Shown: piece after piece, positions 1-10,989 of the stretch
Numbering within the stretch: the stretch's first letter is position 1
Layout of the letters: the number at the start of each line of letters is the position of its first letter
Source: Hyphochytrium catenoides
Lineage: Eukaryota; Sar; Hyphochytriomycetes; Hyphochytriales; Hyphochytriaceae
Assembly (NCBI GenBank): GCA_900088475.1
Contig: FLMG01001193.1
Location: 62,001 to 126,000, forward strand
Direction of reading: 5' to 3'
Length of the DNA stretch: 64,000 nucleotides
Made by a program: the position numbers and the translations under genes
The notes under the pieces: generated by a model
Told to the model about the DNA's origin: nothing
The model's input: only the letters and a program-made list of their open reading frames with translations
The model's database searches: none

Positions 1-1
1 A

Positions 2-778
2 AAGGGAGAGCTGTCATTTGACAAGTTGCTCAGAATTGATGGTCGGTTTGAGGGAGACCTGGTCTCTAATGGAAGTCTCATAGTAGGGCCATCAGGGGTA
101 GTGATAGGGCACATCGAAGGTAGGAAGACCTGCCTTTATGACTCTAGTTACGAATTCAGTTCGTGCTGACTAAAATCTTGCCTTCCCTCAGACTTTGAGG
201 AAGTCCTGGTGGATGGCAAGGTCTACGGAGATATTCTGGCGACCTCACTCATTATGAGAAGCAACTCACAAGTGTACGGAAACGTTAACACGAAGAGTCT
301 TGTCATGCAGTCCAACTGTGTCTTAGTTGGCTACGCCTCTGTTCACCCATATGCTCCACAAGAGGTAAGACTCGCACTTCTGAACCCATCAAGTAACGAC
401 GACTGAAAAGACCTCGCTATCCCCTCTCGTCTCAATCTGTCATCTATGCAGCCTACCATACCCGCTGATATTGCAAATGCGATCAAGCGGAGGGATGCCG
501 CTCGCTATCAAGCGCAGGAGGAGACTGATAGACGTACGAAGGAAGAGACAAAGACCAACACAGCTGGGAGCGCTTCAGCTCCCGTCACTCTCCCTAGCCT
601 TGTGCCTACTAGTGCTCAACCGCCTTCCCAGCCTCCTTCAACTCCGCCTCCTCCTTCAACTCCTGCTACACAGCCACAGCCATCAGCGGCAAAGACAGAG
701 GTGTCCTATTCGCCATCGCCTCCCACGCTTCCACCCGCTGATGGCAAGGCCAAGAAGTCGTTTTTTGGGAAGAAATGA
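2..778 (+). CDS. Bactofilin-like polymer-forming protein, 5' part outside window
   Basis: The exons are 2-119, 192-364 and 452-778, with GT-AG introns and a stop at 776-778; 205 residues are visible and the start lies left of the window. The first two exons encode a run of short beta-strand repeats with regularly spaced glycines (LRIDGRFEGDL, GSLIVGPSGVV, VLVDGKVYGDI, SQVYGNVNTKSLVM), which is the right-handed beta-helix pattern of bactofilins (DUF583). Bactofilins are bacterial proteins that polymerise into scaffolds without nucleotide; similar proteins exist in some eukaryotes. The last exon is a charged helix followed by a roughly 90-residue Pro/Ser/Thr-rich, probably disordered tail ending in lysines (KSFFGKK). 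The family call rests on repeat pattern only; the cellular role is not inferable from the sequence. Confidence 0.72.
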
Positions 779-878
779 AAAGGGTCTTTCAGCCATCACG
801 CCGTCTATCTTACTGATACTGTCTACATTAAAAATATTCTCATAAATAGGGTAGGCATGTAGCTCAGTAATGGATATA

Positions 879-925
879 NNNNNNNNNNNNNNNNNNNNNN
901 NNNNNNNNNNNNNNNNNNNNNNNNN
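879..925. other. Assembly gap (47 N)
   Basis: A run of N lies between the end of the bactofilin-like gene and the last exon of BUD23. No coding exon of either gene seems to be lost, because both stop codons are visible on either side. Confidence 0.99.
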
Positions 926-929
926 AGCA

Positions 930-2362
930 CTAAAACGCTGTAGGTCGTCTTCGGCCGGTGTACTTGCTGTCAGCCTTGACAGCTTTTCCTTTTCGCCGCT
1001 GCTGCTCCTTCTTGTTGGCAATCCAGTCCCTGAGGCGGATCAAAGATGATCAGACCTCCTTAATGAATCGGGCAGCGTGTCCCTCTATCAAGCTATTCAT
1101 GCTTACCTATCTTTGATACCCACCCTCCGGTTCGACTTTGACTGAAGAGGGAACGGAGGGAACAAAAGTTAGTTTTGATGGTACACTCGTACGTGTAACA
1201 GGTTATTCCGACCTTCTGTTTTTGTCTCCGAGCCTCAAACGTCGCTGTTGAGGAAGCTCCTTCAGTTCCCAGCCCACGAGGCAAGGTCTGACTCTCGGCA
1301 TACCCAGCAAACAGACAAAGATAGTATTTCTTGGCTTTGGTACTACGGATAACATTAGATCATGGTCATGTTGCAGATGTACGGAGCTCCCGGCGACCAA
1401 CCTGTTTGGATAATCAATGACCACGCCACCAGAGAAGCCATTCTTCATCGCCACGCCAGAAATGAGCTCAAGTTGCTCGGCATTCTCTGGATAGAGCTGC
1501 AGAACCGCCCTGGTAATAAGAAGTAAGCTAATGTCATGAGATTGTAGGAGCACAGGCTCAGACCCGCACCTGCTGCCGCGTTTGAGGCTGGTATAGAGAC
1601 TCGAGAAAAAGCGATTTAACCGCGTCCTGGAAGAATCATGGGTTAAGGCACTTTGTAGTTGTCAATTCGTAGACTCAAGATTTGATGACCTTGCCGTCTG
1701 TTCTTTCTGAGAGGAATAGCAGAGCCACTGGACGGCTGAGATGCTGATAGCCCCGTCAAATACACCGCTGCGAAAGGGGAGCCCGGTCCCCATGTCCTGT
1801 GAAAGTGACGAGCCGAATTAGTGCTAGGGAGCCTTGCTTCACTGACAAGTCAACCTCCTTACGCTTAGGCATAAATCCCCATCTCTATCTCTGTCAGCAG
1901 CTATTTCCAGCATGTGCTTGCTGATGTCCAGTCCAATCCAAGTGTGGCCAGCTTCCTCTATGGCCACTGCATGGAGGAGTTAGCAGCCTACATCAGCAAC
2001 TCAAAGGGCTATTTACTCACTCCCACTCAGACCGCTTCCACAGCCAATATCCAAGAGGAGACATTCTTGCTCCGAAGGAAGATTGAGAAGCTCCAGCGCA
2101 CGATTTGTGAGCTCTTCCTACCACGGCTATCTATCAGCATTGCCAGAGGAGGATATTCTGACCGAAGGAAGACATACCTGAATCTTTATATTTCTGGTGT
2201 TGGAATGATACTTCGATGCCTCTGTCTCATCGTAATATAGCTAGGGCAGTAGGTAGAGCCATTATGATAAGCGTTGGAGACAAGACGTCATGGAAAGATG
2301 GCAGTTAAGAACGCACAGGATATCCTCACCTCCGGTGGCGCCTGGTGCTCAGGCCGACTCAT
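930..2362 (-). CDS. BUD23: 18S rRNA (guanine-N7)-methyltransferase Bud23/WBSCR22
   Basis: There are ten exons in transcript order: 2330-2362, 2178-2240, 2021-2117, 1863-1966, 1690-1796, 1570-1626, 1402-1509, 1213-1342, 1107-1141 and 930-1029. They join in frame to 277 residues, the usual family length. The start [11 protein letters not shown] and [10 protein letters not shown] match the conserved Bud23 N-terminus. [12 protein letters not shown] is SAM-binding motif I, followed by [16 protein letters not shown] and [11 protein letters not shown]. The basic C-terminus ([15 protein letters not shown], then [11 protein letters not shown]) is the Bud23 nuclear/rRNA-binding tail. Bud23 works with Trm112 and methylates a G in the 18S rRNA during 40S subunit maturation; that partner is family knowledge. 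Nine introns interrupt only 834 coding bases. Confidence 0.95.
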
Positions 2363-3030
2363 TGTCCGGCTCGTAATAGGAGGTCACCTGGGACTTCAAA
2401 TAGTTTCAGCCCACTAGACGAGGTTCAAAGGCTGTGGGAAGCTAAGGAACGTGTGAGAAGGAAGCTGAGAGAGACCCGCCTGGAGGAAGAAGCACAGATG
2501 AAGAACGGCTGTCGGTGTGCTGGAAGACTCGAGCAGCAGCAGGCGAAGCAGAGACTGTTTTGAAGGCGAAGGATGGGTTCTGATCGTGCCTCCCTCGCTC
2601 TTCCCTATCGATGATGAATGGCCTGCTAGACTAGCCACTATCCGGAATACCTTACCCAAATGCTTCAGGGTGGTCAGGTTTCTACTGTACACTGTACTGT
2701 ACAGTTCTGTGCGACTGCGTAAATCACAAATGTGGTGGTGTAACCCTATTGCTAGTGTTCGAAATAGATAGTCTCTTTATTCTGGATGGATGCGCTATCA
2801 ATGGAGGTAATACTTGTAGAAGAGGAAAGGTCATCCTTCTCCCTTCTTCACTGCCATGAGGGCGGAGAGCAGTGGGCTCATAGGACGGGACTGCGCTCTA
2901 TTGGTCGTCGGAGGCGTGGGCAGCTGGGCGGTCCCGGAAGCTGATAGGCACTGCGTGCTACTTCCCTGATCCTCAGCTGCGGCTATCCAGGACCTCAGAT
3001 AAAAGAGAGCGCGACTGACGTGTGGGGCTG
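2363..3030. other. Intergenic; weak open frame on + strand
   Basis: This lies between the BUD23 start and the GFM2 stop. An open + frame (2345-2563) contains a charged helical stretch (EVQRLWEAKERVRRKLRE), but I find no start, splice partner or homologue, and it overlaps the BUD23 first exon. The BUD23 promoter and GFM2 3' UTR probably sit here. A small palindromic run rich in GTAC occurs around 2685-2705. Confidence 0.4.
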
Positions 3031-6000
3031 TTATCGATGGGAAACTCCAGTCATCTTCCTCTGTTGGTCTGCACCAACAAACCGATAACCTACAAAGCGG
3101 GAGCTAAAACTGCCTTCTCCTGCAGTCATGGACCGTAAAGCGGTCGCATATCCTGGGTGAGAGCAGTTAGACCTTGGAGTGATGGTAACGGATCAGAAGT
3201 CGGCAAATCACTGGAAAACGAGGGCCTATACCTCACAGTGAAGATTGCTCGAGAAGGTAGATTTGCACTGTATAGACGAGGAGGAAGGCCACTCCGTAGG
3301 GAGTACAATCCTGATCTCACCTATGAGGCTGCTGACAGGGGTCTCTGCGAATATGGCCACATGGTCGAGTCTCCGTCCAGAGTCACTTACGACGTCATTT
3401 ATTACCGCGCGGCGAGTGGAGTTCAAGTCGGAGAGAACATTTCCTGCATCTGACTGTGGAGCTCGGATCTCAAGCTTGACCAGGGGCTCAAATACGAGGG
3501 GTTCCGCTTCACGAATGGCCTGAACAGAAAGTAATGACATGAGCCCCAGAAATCAGAACACGGCTGTGTTCCTAAGTAAGTGGTATGCTGCGATCAAGAG
3601 CAAACTCAAAGCGAGGAGTGTGGGATCAAAGCTGACTATTGCAAGGTTGGGATCCGCCAGGCACGCCCAAAATACTCGAAGCCGAAGCCGATAAGAAGGG
3701 ACAAGTGTTGATGCGAGGCACACCTGCATTACTGCTTGGCTGGTAGCAGCCGTGAAGGTCGCAGCGCTGGAGTCTTCGTCCATGATGATATCTTCTTCAT
3801 GAATGGTGACCTAGTAATTGATGTACGCGATAAGGTTCACCCTCTTTCTGCGTTATTCAACATTATCACCTTTACTCCCATCAATGGATAGCTGAGCAAG
3901 GGCCCACGGTTGAGACCAAGCTGCGCCCCAGTAGTTATGGCGTCTATAATGTGCCTTGGTATGGGTGGCGCTGCCATGGGACCCAACAGGTGTGTCAAAA
4001 CTCGCTAAGATTGAGGTGGACGAGCCATCATACCAGAAACTTCGTCATCCAGGGTTGTCTTCTTTCGCTTGACAATGTCCACTGTCCTTTGAATCTCTTC
4101 ACCCTCGATCAGCCCCGAGGGGTCAAACAAAGGCTCAACATGGACTGTCACTTCTGCAAATTGACGCTTTGTCTGGTGCACCTTCTCATACCGATTACGC
4201 TGCGTGGTTTTGAAGCCCTCATTAGACGTCCGGCTTGAGTGATCAGCGGTAGAGAATCGGATATCGCTAGAAGAAGGTGGCAATGGAGGACATTCTTGTA
4301 GATAGACAAGAGACAAGGAAGCAACCATCAGAGGGGATGCGAATTTACCTTCGACACGGCATGAGAGATGGACTCCCTGTAAGCAACGCGCATGACTCCC
4401 ATCGAAACGGGAACCTTGTATACCTTCTGAAGCCGATCTAAGAGAATCTCCAGATGCAGCTCTCCCATACCGCTGAGCTAATTGTATTGTGAGGAAAGGG
4501 ACGGTGAAGACCAAAGGATCATCAGAGGATGTACGAAAAAAGCCTCGACTGAAAGTGTAGCAATAGAACCTATGAGAGCCGGCATTACCAAAGTCTGTCC
4601 GGTCTCTTCATCATACGTAACAATGGCGCTAGGATCTTCTCTCTGCAAGAGCTCCAGCGCATCCACGAGATCCCTCTCGTAAGCCGCCGATTCCAACTCT
4701 AACGAGGCCGTGAACACTGGTTCGGGGACCTGAGGCGGAGATACACTTAGTTCAAGTTTACGAAGGGATCGTAATGAGACAGCGAGTTGGAACAGAAATA
4801 TCTGGGGCAGACAAACTTAACGGGTTCTACCGATTTGATAGGCATGTCGCAGCCTCAAACAGTGTGAAAAAATGCCATTGATAAAGAGTGGTAAGCAAAG
4901 ATTGCTAAGATTGAGGGAAAGATCCTTTTTCAACTCTACCGTGATGCTCTCAAGCAGGATCTTCTCCTTGTCAGAGGCCACGACGACTGTATCACCAGTG
5001 CAAGTATGCTTAAGTCCAAGCGCGGCCCCGATATGGCCTGCTGGAATCTCATCTATTTCTTCCGTACTCTTGGCATTGATCCTTACTAAGCGCATGGGTC
5101 GTTCCTTTATGTCTCTGGCAGGGTCGCACGAGGCAAACATGTTAAGAGAGAAGAGAGTAGGCTCCGGAGCCGCTATTGAACGATCATGCTATGCTCCGCA
5201 AGAGTTATACGCACCTGGTAACATTGTAAAGTTGCACTTTGTTCTTCAGAGAGCCCGAGTATACTCGAAAGAAGACCATTGCTCCTTTTTGAGTCTCTTG
5301 TTGCACCTGAACCAAAAATCAACAAAAGAGTTGAACTTACTCTATCTTTCGTCTTGTATCCTTGATCTACACACCTTGAAGGCAAGCGCACTCAAGGGTG
5401 CCTTAGCATCTGGCATTCTAGTTATAACCTTATTGTCCTTCACACGAATAGCCGGCGGGTTACCCTTATCTCTGCAGCGAGGTTTGGGTTTAGCGTAGAA
5501 GATTCGAAGCGAAGAGGCATCAGAAGGATTTTGAAGACTGATGAGTGAAAGGAGCCGCACATATCTAGGAGCGAAGAAGGGTGGAGAGAGGGGATCACTG
5601 ACATTGGAGAGGGCAGGTAGTCTATGATAGCGTCGAGAAGCGGCTGGACGCCTTTATTCTTCAGCGCTGAACCGCAAAGTGTCACTACACCACCACTCTT
5701 TGGATTTAGAGTAATCCTCCTCAAAGCGGCCTTTAGGTCTGATGCACTAATCTTCTCAGGATCCTCAAGATAAAGCTCCGCAAGCTAGTGGAAAAATGCC
5801 AGAGGGATATTGTTTAGGCATAGCCCAAGTGCAGGGTGGTGTTCCTTGCGTACCTGGTCATCGAGCTCGGCTGCCTTCTCAACAAGTTTGTCTCGTTCCG
5901 CAGCAGAGACCTCACGCAACTGCATAAGCGCTCCGCCCGGCGCCACAGCATGAAGTGGAAGTTGTCTCACTTCGTCGCCCATCCTATCTGTCCACTCCAA

Positions 6001-7197
6001 AAGCTCCAGTGTTACAAGGTCTACAACGCCTATGCGCGAGTTAATCTTTTATGACTCGCAGCATGCCTACCGCCTACTAATGCGCTTCTCGATGACACTT
6101 CCACTAACAGCGAAGCTCTGAATGGTCCTACTTCCTACCTCTGAAGTCTTCTGATTCTCCAATGGGGTAGTGCACTAAAAGCGGGATTGTTCTAAGCCTC
6201 TTCTCCATGCTCTTGGCAGTGTAGCTCAAGGAAGCACCATCTCTAAAGTGCGGCCAGGGGTGCGGATGAAGATTCGAGAATGCAATGAACTCGGTCAGGG
6301 AAGAATGAAGGGCAGCTAAGCAGGTTGGAATTATACGTGGCGACAAACCCTAATGATATGGAACACATTGAATGAGAAGGCACCTCTCTCACGTGCCACC
6401 GGCCAAGATCAGGATCAGCACCAGTCAAAGACAAGTAAATGCAGAATAGAGAGGATGGATGGAGTGTGGATCCATCAGTATACCTATCAAGTTTGTTAAC
6501 GAAGGCAATCCTAGGCACGCTATAGCGATCAGCCTGCTCCCAGACAGTTTCTGTCTGTGCCTCCACCCCAGCAACACCGTCAAATACCGCAATACCACCT
6601 AGAAACATAAGGATGGTGAGAGTGAGAAAACGCAGAGAGAGAAAGATGCAGCTAACCGCTTCAGAGCGAACATATAGAAGGTGGACAAGCGTCAAGGACT
6701 GAAGACTGAGAAGGCTCCTGTTTGTCGTCACTGATCACTGACCATCCAGCACACGTGCGGAGCGCTCAACCTCAACCGTGAAGTCCACATGTCCCGGTGT
6801 GTCTATGAGATTGATAAAGTGGTCTTTCCAGGAGAATGAGATACATGCTGCACCAATAGTAATGCCTCGCTCTCTCTCCTGCTCCATGAAGTCCATCACA
6901 GTGTCTCCATCGTGGACCTGAGGAGCCTCAGTTCAGCTCGATCTTCCTACAAAGACGACAGTAAGAGTCTCTTACCTCACCCACGCTTCTGATCTTTCCA
7001 GAATAGTAGAGCATCCGCTCAGTGGTTGTAGTCTTCCCTGCGTCAATATGAGCAATGATACCAACATTGCGGACTTTGTGAAGCTCTGGGTCTGGTGCCG
7101 AGGAAAATGCAGCAGCAGCGCGATGGGCTAGCACTGCATCGCCCTTTATCGGCCACCGCAGACCCCGTGAACCCGTTCCCGCCAGTTGCTTCCACAT
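3031..7197 (-). CDS. GFM2: Mitochondrial ribosome-releasing elongation factor G2
   Basis: Sixteen exons: 6976-7197, 6743-6917, 6484-6598, 6139-6242, 5854-6029, 5603-5784, 5375-5471, 5215-5306, 4940-5114, 4589-4729, 4349-4477, about 4034-4217, 3870-3970, 3724-3810, 3321-3519 and 3031-3152. They give about 766 residues, close to human GFM2. ATG 7197 opens an Arg/Ala-rich presequence. GTPase motifs are AHIDAGKT (G1, about residues 49-56), ERERGITI (G2), DTPGHVDF (G3), FVNKLD (G4) and GSALKNKG (G5). Domain II holds [11 protein letters not shown] and domain [12 protein letters not shown]. The C-terminal part ends with [19 protein letters not shown]2 splits ribosomes with the recycling factor in mitochondria. 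The 5' edge of the exon ending at 4034 is the least certain boundary. Confidence 0.93.
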
Positions 7198-7212
7198 TGC
7201 AACGGGAGACAA

Positions 7213-7998
7213 TCGTGTCTACCACTACCACTTGTGTTCTAAAGTAACGCCATTAGGCGGCAGAGTCGTTTCAGGTTGTTCCTGGTCCCTCTCGGAGCTT
7301 TCCCTCCTTAGCCCATGCACACGAGGTGACGTTCACCTTGGCAAGAGGTGCAAAAGAGACAGCGTCTAACCTTCTATCTGCCACATCGGAAAGAAACAGG
7401 CGTTAGGTCAGACGAGAGAGCGCATGCTAGCTAGCTGAGGTCAGGCCATTGAAGGCCCGGCATCAACTCTCTCCTCCTCCTCGACGGTTCCTCGTCCTGC
7501 AGCGGATCAGAAGGCCTCAGAAGCCTCGAGCAGGAAACGATTGGCTCAACTCCCCAACCATCATCAATGACCTCGAGCCGCTAACGGACAGCGGTCGTTC
7601 ACGTTCGCAATATGAATACTATCTATTGTCAATCGATATGGATACGAGGAAGCAATCAGCAGATTTGGCGGCGAAGGTCCCAGACGCCCTCATCCGCAGC
7701 TCTGACACTGCTTGCCTGTCATGTCAAGCGCTAGAGCGAGGGCAGCCTGCTCCTCGATCGACCTATCAAGTTCAAGAGACTCCGGTCGTTGCGTGCTCCT
7801 CTGGGCATAATAAACGGTTGGGCGCCTGCGTATAGTAGGAATCTTCCCCGCTAGCATCCTCCCTTGGGCTATTGTGAGGGCCATCTCCGTGGTAAGAGGT
7901 AGGGCGTCGTTGAAGCCAAACTGCTTTCACTCCCTACATTAGCACTGACCTGCTCCTGTTGCTTGCCCTATTGTGTTGCTCTGCTAGAGCGTCACAAA
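7213..7998. other. Divergent intergenic region GFM2/NMT
   Basis: This is a shared upstream region between two divergent genes. Two moderate open frames lie here: + 7449-7835, and - 7690-7884 (start MALTIAQGRMLAGKIP). Neither resembles a family I know and they overlap one another on opposite strands, so I do not call a gene. A small gene on the minus strand remains possible. Confidence 0.4.
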
Positions 7999-10796
7999 AT
8001 GGCAGAAGAAGGTGAATCCCATGGTCATGGTGAAGACAAGACATTGGAGGATAAGGCGCAAATTAGTGCCGAGGAGGTACGGACCAGGCTCTGTAATCAT
8101 CGCCTTGATGGTGACGCTAACATGTATCAACGTTCTCCTGATTATTTCAGCTCCTCAGCAAGCTAGGACTTGCTCAGTCCCGTCCGGTTGGAGACGGGAA
8201 GGAGTTTAAGTTTTGGAGCACTCAGCCGGTTCTTAAGCTCGGTGCGTCTCTATCATCATCTTGTCCTGCTGCGGAGCTCGCTCACAGGATATGTTTGTCA
8301 TTTCTCTACTTTACATGGCGATTGCCGTCATAATTGATGATAACGGCACCCTATAGACGAGTCAACGGAAGAACACGGTCCCATTGATGCTATCAAGACC
8401 CCAGATGACGTCCGTTCTGAACCCTACGCCATGCCTGCTGGCTTTGAATGGTCAGACGTGGACGTTACTGATGATGCACAGGTCGGTAGCGGAGGTTGTG
8501 TGTGCGGTGTATTACGATGACATCTGCACTGCCCTACGTCTCTGGCTTTGTTCCTCGCTACGACCGTATGAGGGTAGTCTGCTTACGGTTCTGGGCCTAG
8601 CCTACACACGACTCTATGTATTCCGTTCTTCTTTTTGCAGGTCCTTCACTACCATTACCTTTTCTGGAAACACTCTTCTTTATAGTTTGTTATGCCTTTT
8701 TCCAAGTAAGACTCTAAGCTTGAGTGGCCCCTTTGAAGCTGCATGAGGTGTACGTGCTGCTTGCTGAGAACTACGTTGAAGATGATGACTCCATGTTTCG
8801 CTTCGATTATCCCGTGCCATTTCTAAAATGGTAAGAGAGCAAAGTGACGAGCACTATCAATCAGTGATCCACTACCTCTTTATCGAGTCTTACTTGGTTA
8901 CTGTTTCTTTCATCTTCCGGTTTTGCTGACTATCTATGGCAGGGCTCTACTGCCTCCAGGTTACAATCCTGCCTTCCATATCGGAGTAAGGTCTACCAAG
9001 ACAAAGAAACTGCTAGGCTTTATTACAGGCATACCCGTCTTAGCCAGAGTCTATAGCGAGTAAGTTTCCCCTCTCTTCTTCTGGGAGGACATAGTCGGGA
9101 GGTGCTTGAGACTCGGGAGAAGTGTGTCCAGGTAGAGAGAAATGAAGGGACCTACACGATTGGAGGTATTTTCCTATCAAGCAGAAGAGTCAGCAAAGGA
9201 TCCTTCTCATGCTTTCGACGCCAAAGAGGATCACTCCGGCTTAAGTCGCAGTCGGCAACAATATAGCTAGCAAGGACAAAGAGATGTCCGTAGACGAGAG
9301 TCTAACTCTCCCGGGATGAAGCAACAAACTCTGAAAGGCTTGGTTATGTAGGAAGGTCAAGATGGTGGAAATCAACTTTCTTTGTGTCCACAAGAAGCTG
9401 CGAAGTAAGCGCCTTGCACCAGTGCTCATCAAGGAGGTGACCCGGCGTGTGAATAAGACAGGTCCGTTATACTGGACTATTATTTTTGCTGGGAAGAAGG
9501 CACTGACCATCAAAACTTAGATGTTTGGCAGGCAGTGTACACAGCAGGTGTCGTCCTCCCCAAGCCCGTAGCTAGTTGCCGATATTGGCACCGTTCATTA
9601 AACCCAAAAAAGCTGGTGGAGGTTGGCTTCTCTCGGCTTCCGCCAAGGATGACAATGAATATGCTGATCAAGCTGTACAAGCTTCCTGCGGTAGGCACCG
9701 GTAGATATGAGAACTGAATAACTTGGAAGCTAACGAATGAACCCTAATTGCAGACTCCGGCTACCCCAGGCATACGAAAGCTCACCGCTGAAGACGTTCC
9801 ATCGGCCTGCAAGCTTCTGAACTCTTTCTTAGACGGGTCTGTTGACAATGCCCATTCCCCGCCAATTCTGGCGAGAAAAGTTTCACTCATATCTCCGTCA
9901 ATTGCCTTCGACCTCCCATGATTTGAGCTTCTTAACCTGCGCAAGGACCTTCCTTCAACTCTGTTTGATACCTTTGCTGCCGTAATCACCATCTGTAAGG
10001 GTTGATGTTTAAACCACTCCACTGATGGCTTATTGTCTAAAAGGTATGACCTGGTGACGATTTTTAGCGAGGAAGAGTTTGCGCACTGGTTCCTTCCGCG
10101 AGATCATGTCGTTGACTGCTATGTGCGGACAGTAAGTGATCCTTTCTCCATCGAGATACGGTTGCGTTCTCCATTGGCCAGCGGCGGCCTGGTCTGCAAT
10201 CTGTGTTATAGTTCATCCTTCTGCCCCATGTGGAGTTGGATCTCTCGCGAAGTCCGTCCAATTTGATGTGGCTTATACTTCCTCCCACACCTCATTTAGG
10301 ATGACAAGACTGGAGAGGTCACAGATATATGTTCCTACTATCATCTGCCCTCGACGGTATTAAGGCATGAGAAGTACAAGAGCGTTAACGCCGCGTACTC
10401 TTTTTATAACGTGGCGACGACAGTCTCTCCGACTGAACTGATACAGGATTTGTTAGTGCTTGCGAAGAATGTATGACTTGGGCAACTCATGTGACTGGTG
10501 TCATTGAAAGTATATCTCAACTTATGCTCCTGATCTCTTTGCAGAATGGGTTCGATGTGTTCAACGCGCTGGACGTTCAAAAGAACAGTGAGGTTTTCGG
10601 AAAGCTCAAGTTCGGCATTGGGGACGGACATTTGCAGGTAAGGAAGCCACCTCAAGTAAGTTATACGTCTCAGATCGCTCAATTCTCACGCTTTGCTTCT
10701 GGTGCCAATGCCCTCAATGCGACCTCGCAGTATTATCTGTACAACTGGAAGTGTCCAGCGATGACACCTCCAAGAGTTGGCCTGGTGCTTCTTTGA
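7999..10796 (+). CDS. NMT1: Glycylpeptide N-tetradecanoyltransferase (N-myristoyltransferase)
   Basis: Twelve exons: 7999-8076, 8151-8241, 8357-8481, 8739-8830, 8943-9059, 9352-9461, 9521-9690, 9754-9836, 10044-10131, 10300-10470, 10545-10637 and 10731-10796. They give 427 residues in frame. Conserved blocks appear in family order: [10 protein letters not shown] near the N-terminus, [97 protein letters not shown] and a C-terminal GLVLL. In this family the C-terminal carboxylate is the catalytic base, so the stop position is functionally meaningful. The enzyme moves myristate from myristoyl-CoA to N-terminal glycine. The N-terminal arm is short and acidic, unlike the basic ribosome-targeting arm of animal enzymes. 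Confidence 0.96.
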
Positions 10797-10989
10797 GCAT
10801 CTCAGCTTAGCTCCCTAGAACCCCAAACCCATTTGCAGAGGTCTAAGAGCACTAAGCTCAGCCAGAGACCTTCCTATCCTTAAACAGGCTTCCCTTAATT
10901 TAGACCTCAATGTCATGATCGAAAAGGGCTGATGTTTTAAAATCTTATAAAAGGAGTAGAGTGGGTGAAAGAATGCTTTGATGATAGCC

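Noticed and set aside
853-878. tRNA-like start with a box A-style TAGCTCAGTAATGG
   Set aside because: The D-stem partner of GCTC is not present (ATAT instead), and the rest falls in the N gap, so there is no anticodon arm to support a tRNA.
7449-7835. 128-residue + frame upstream of NMT
   Set aside because: It has no recognisable motif, is opposed by a minus frame, and has no splice link to NMT, whose first exon starts at 7999.
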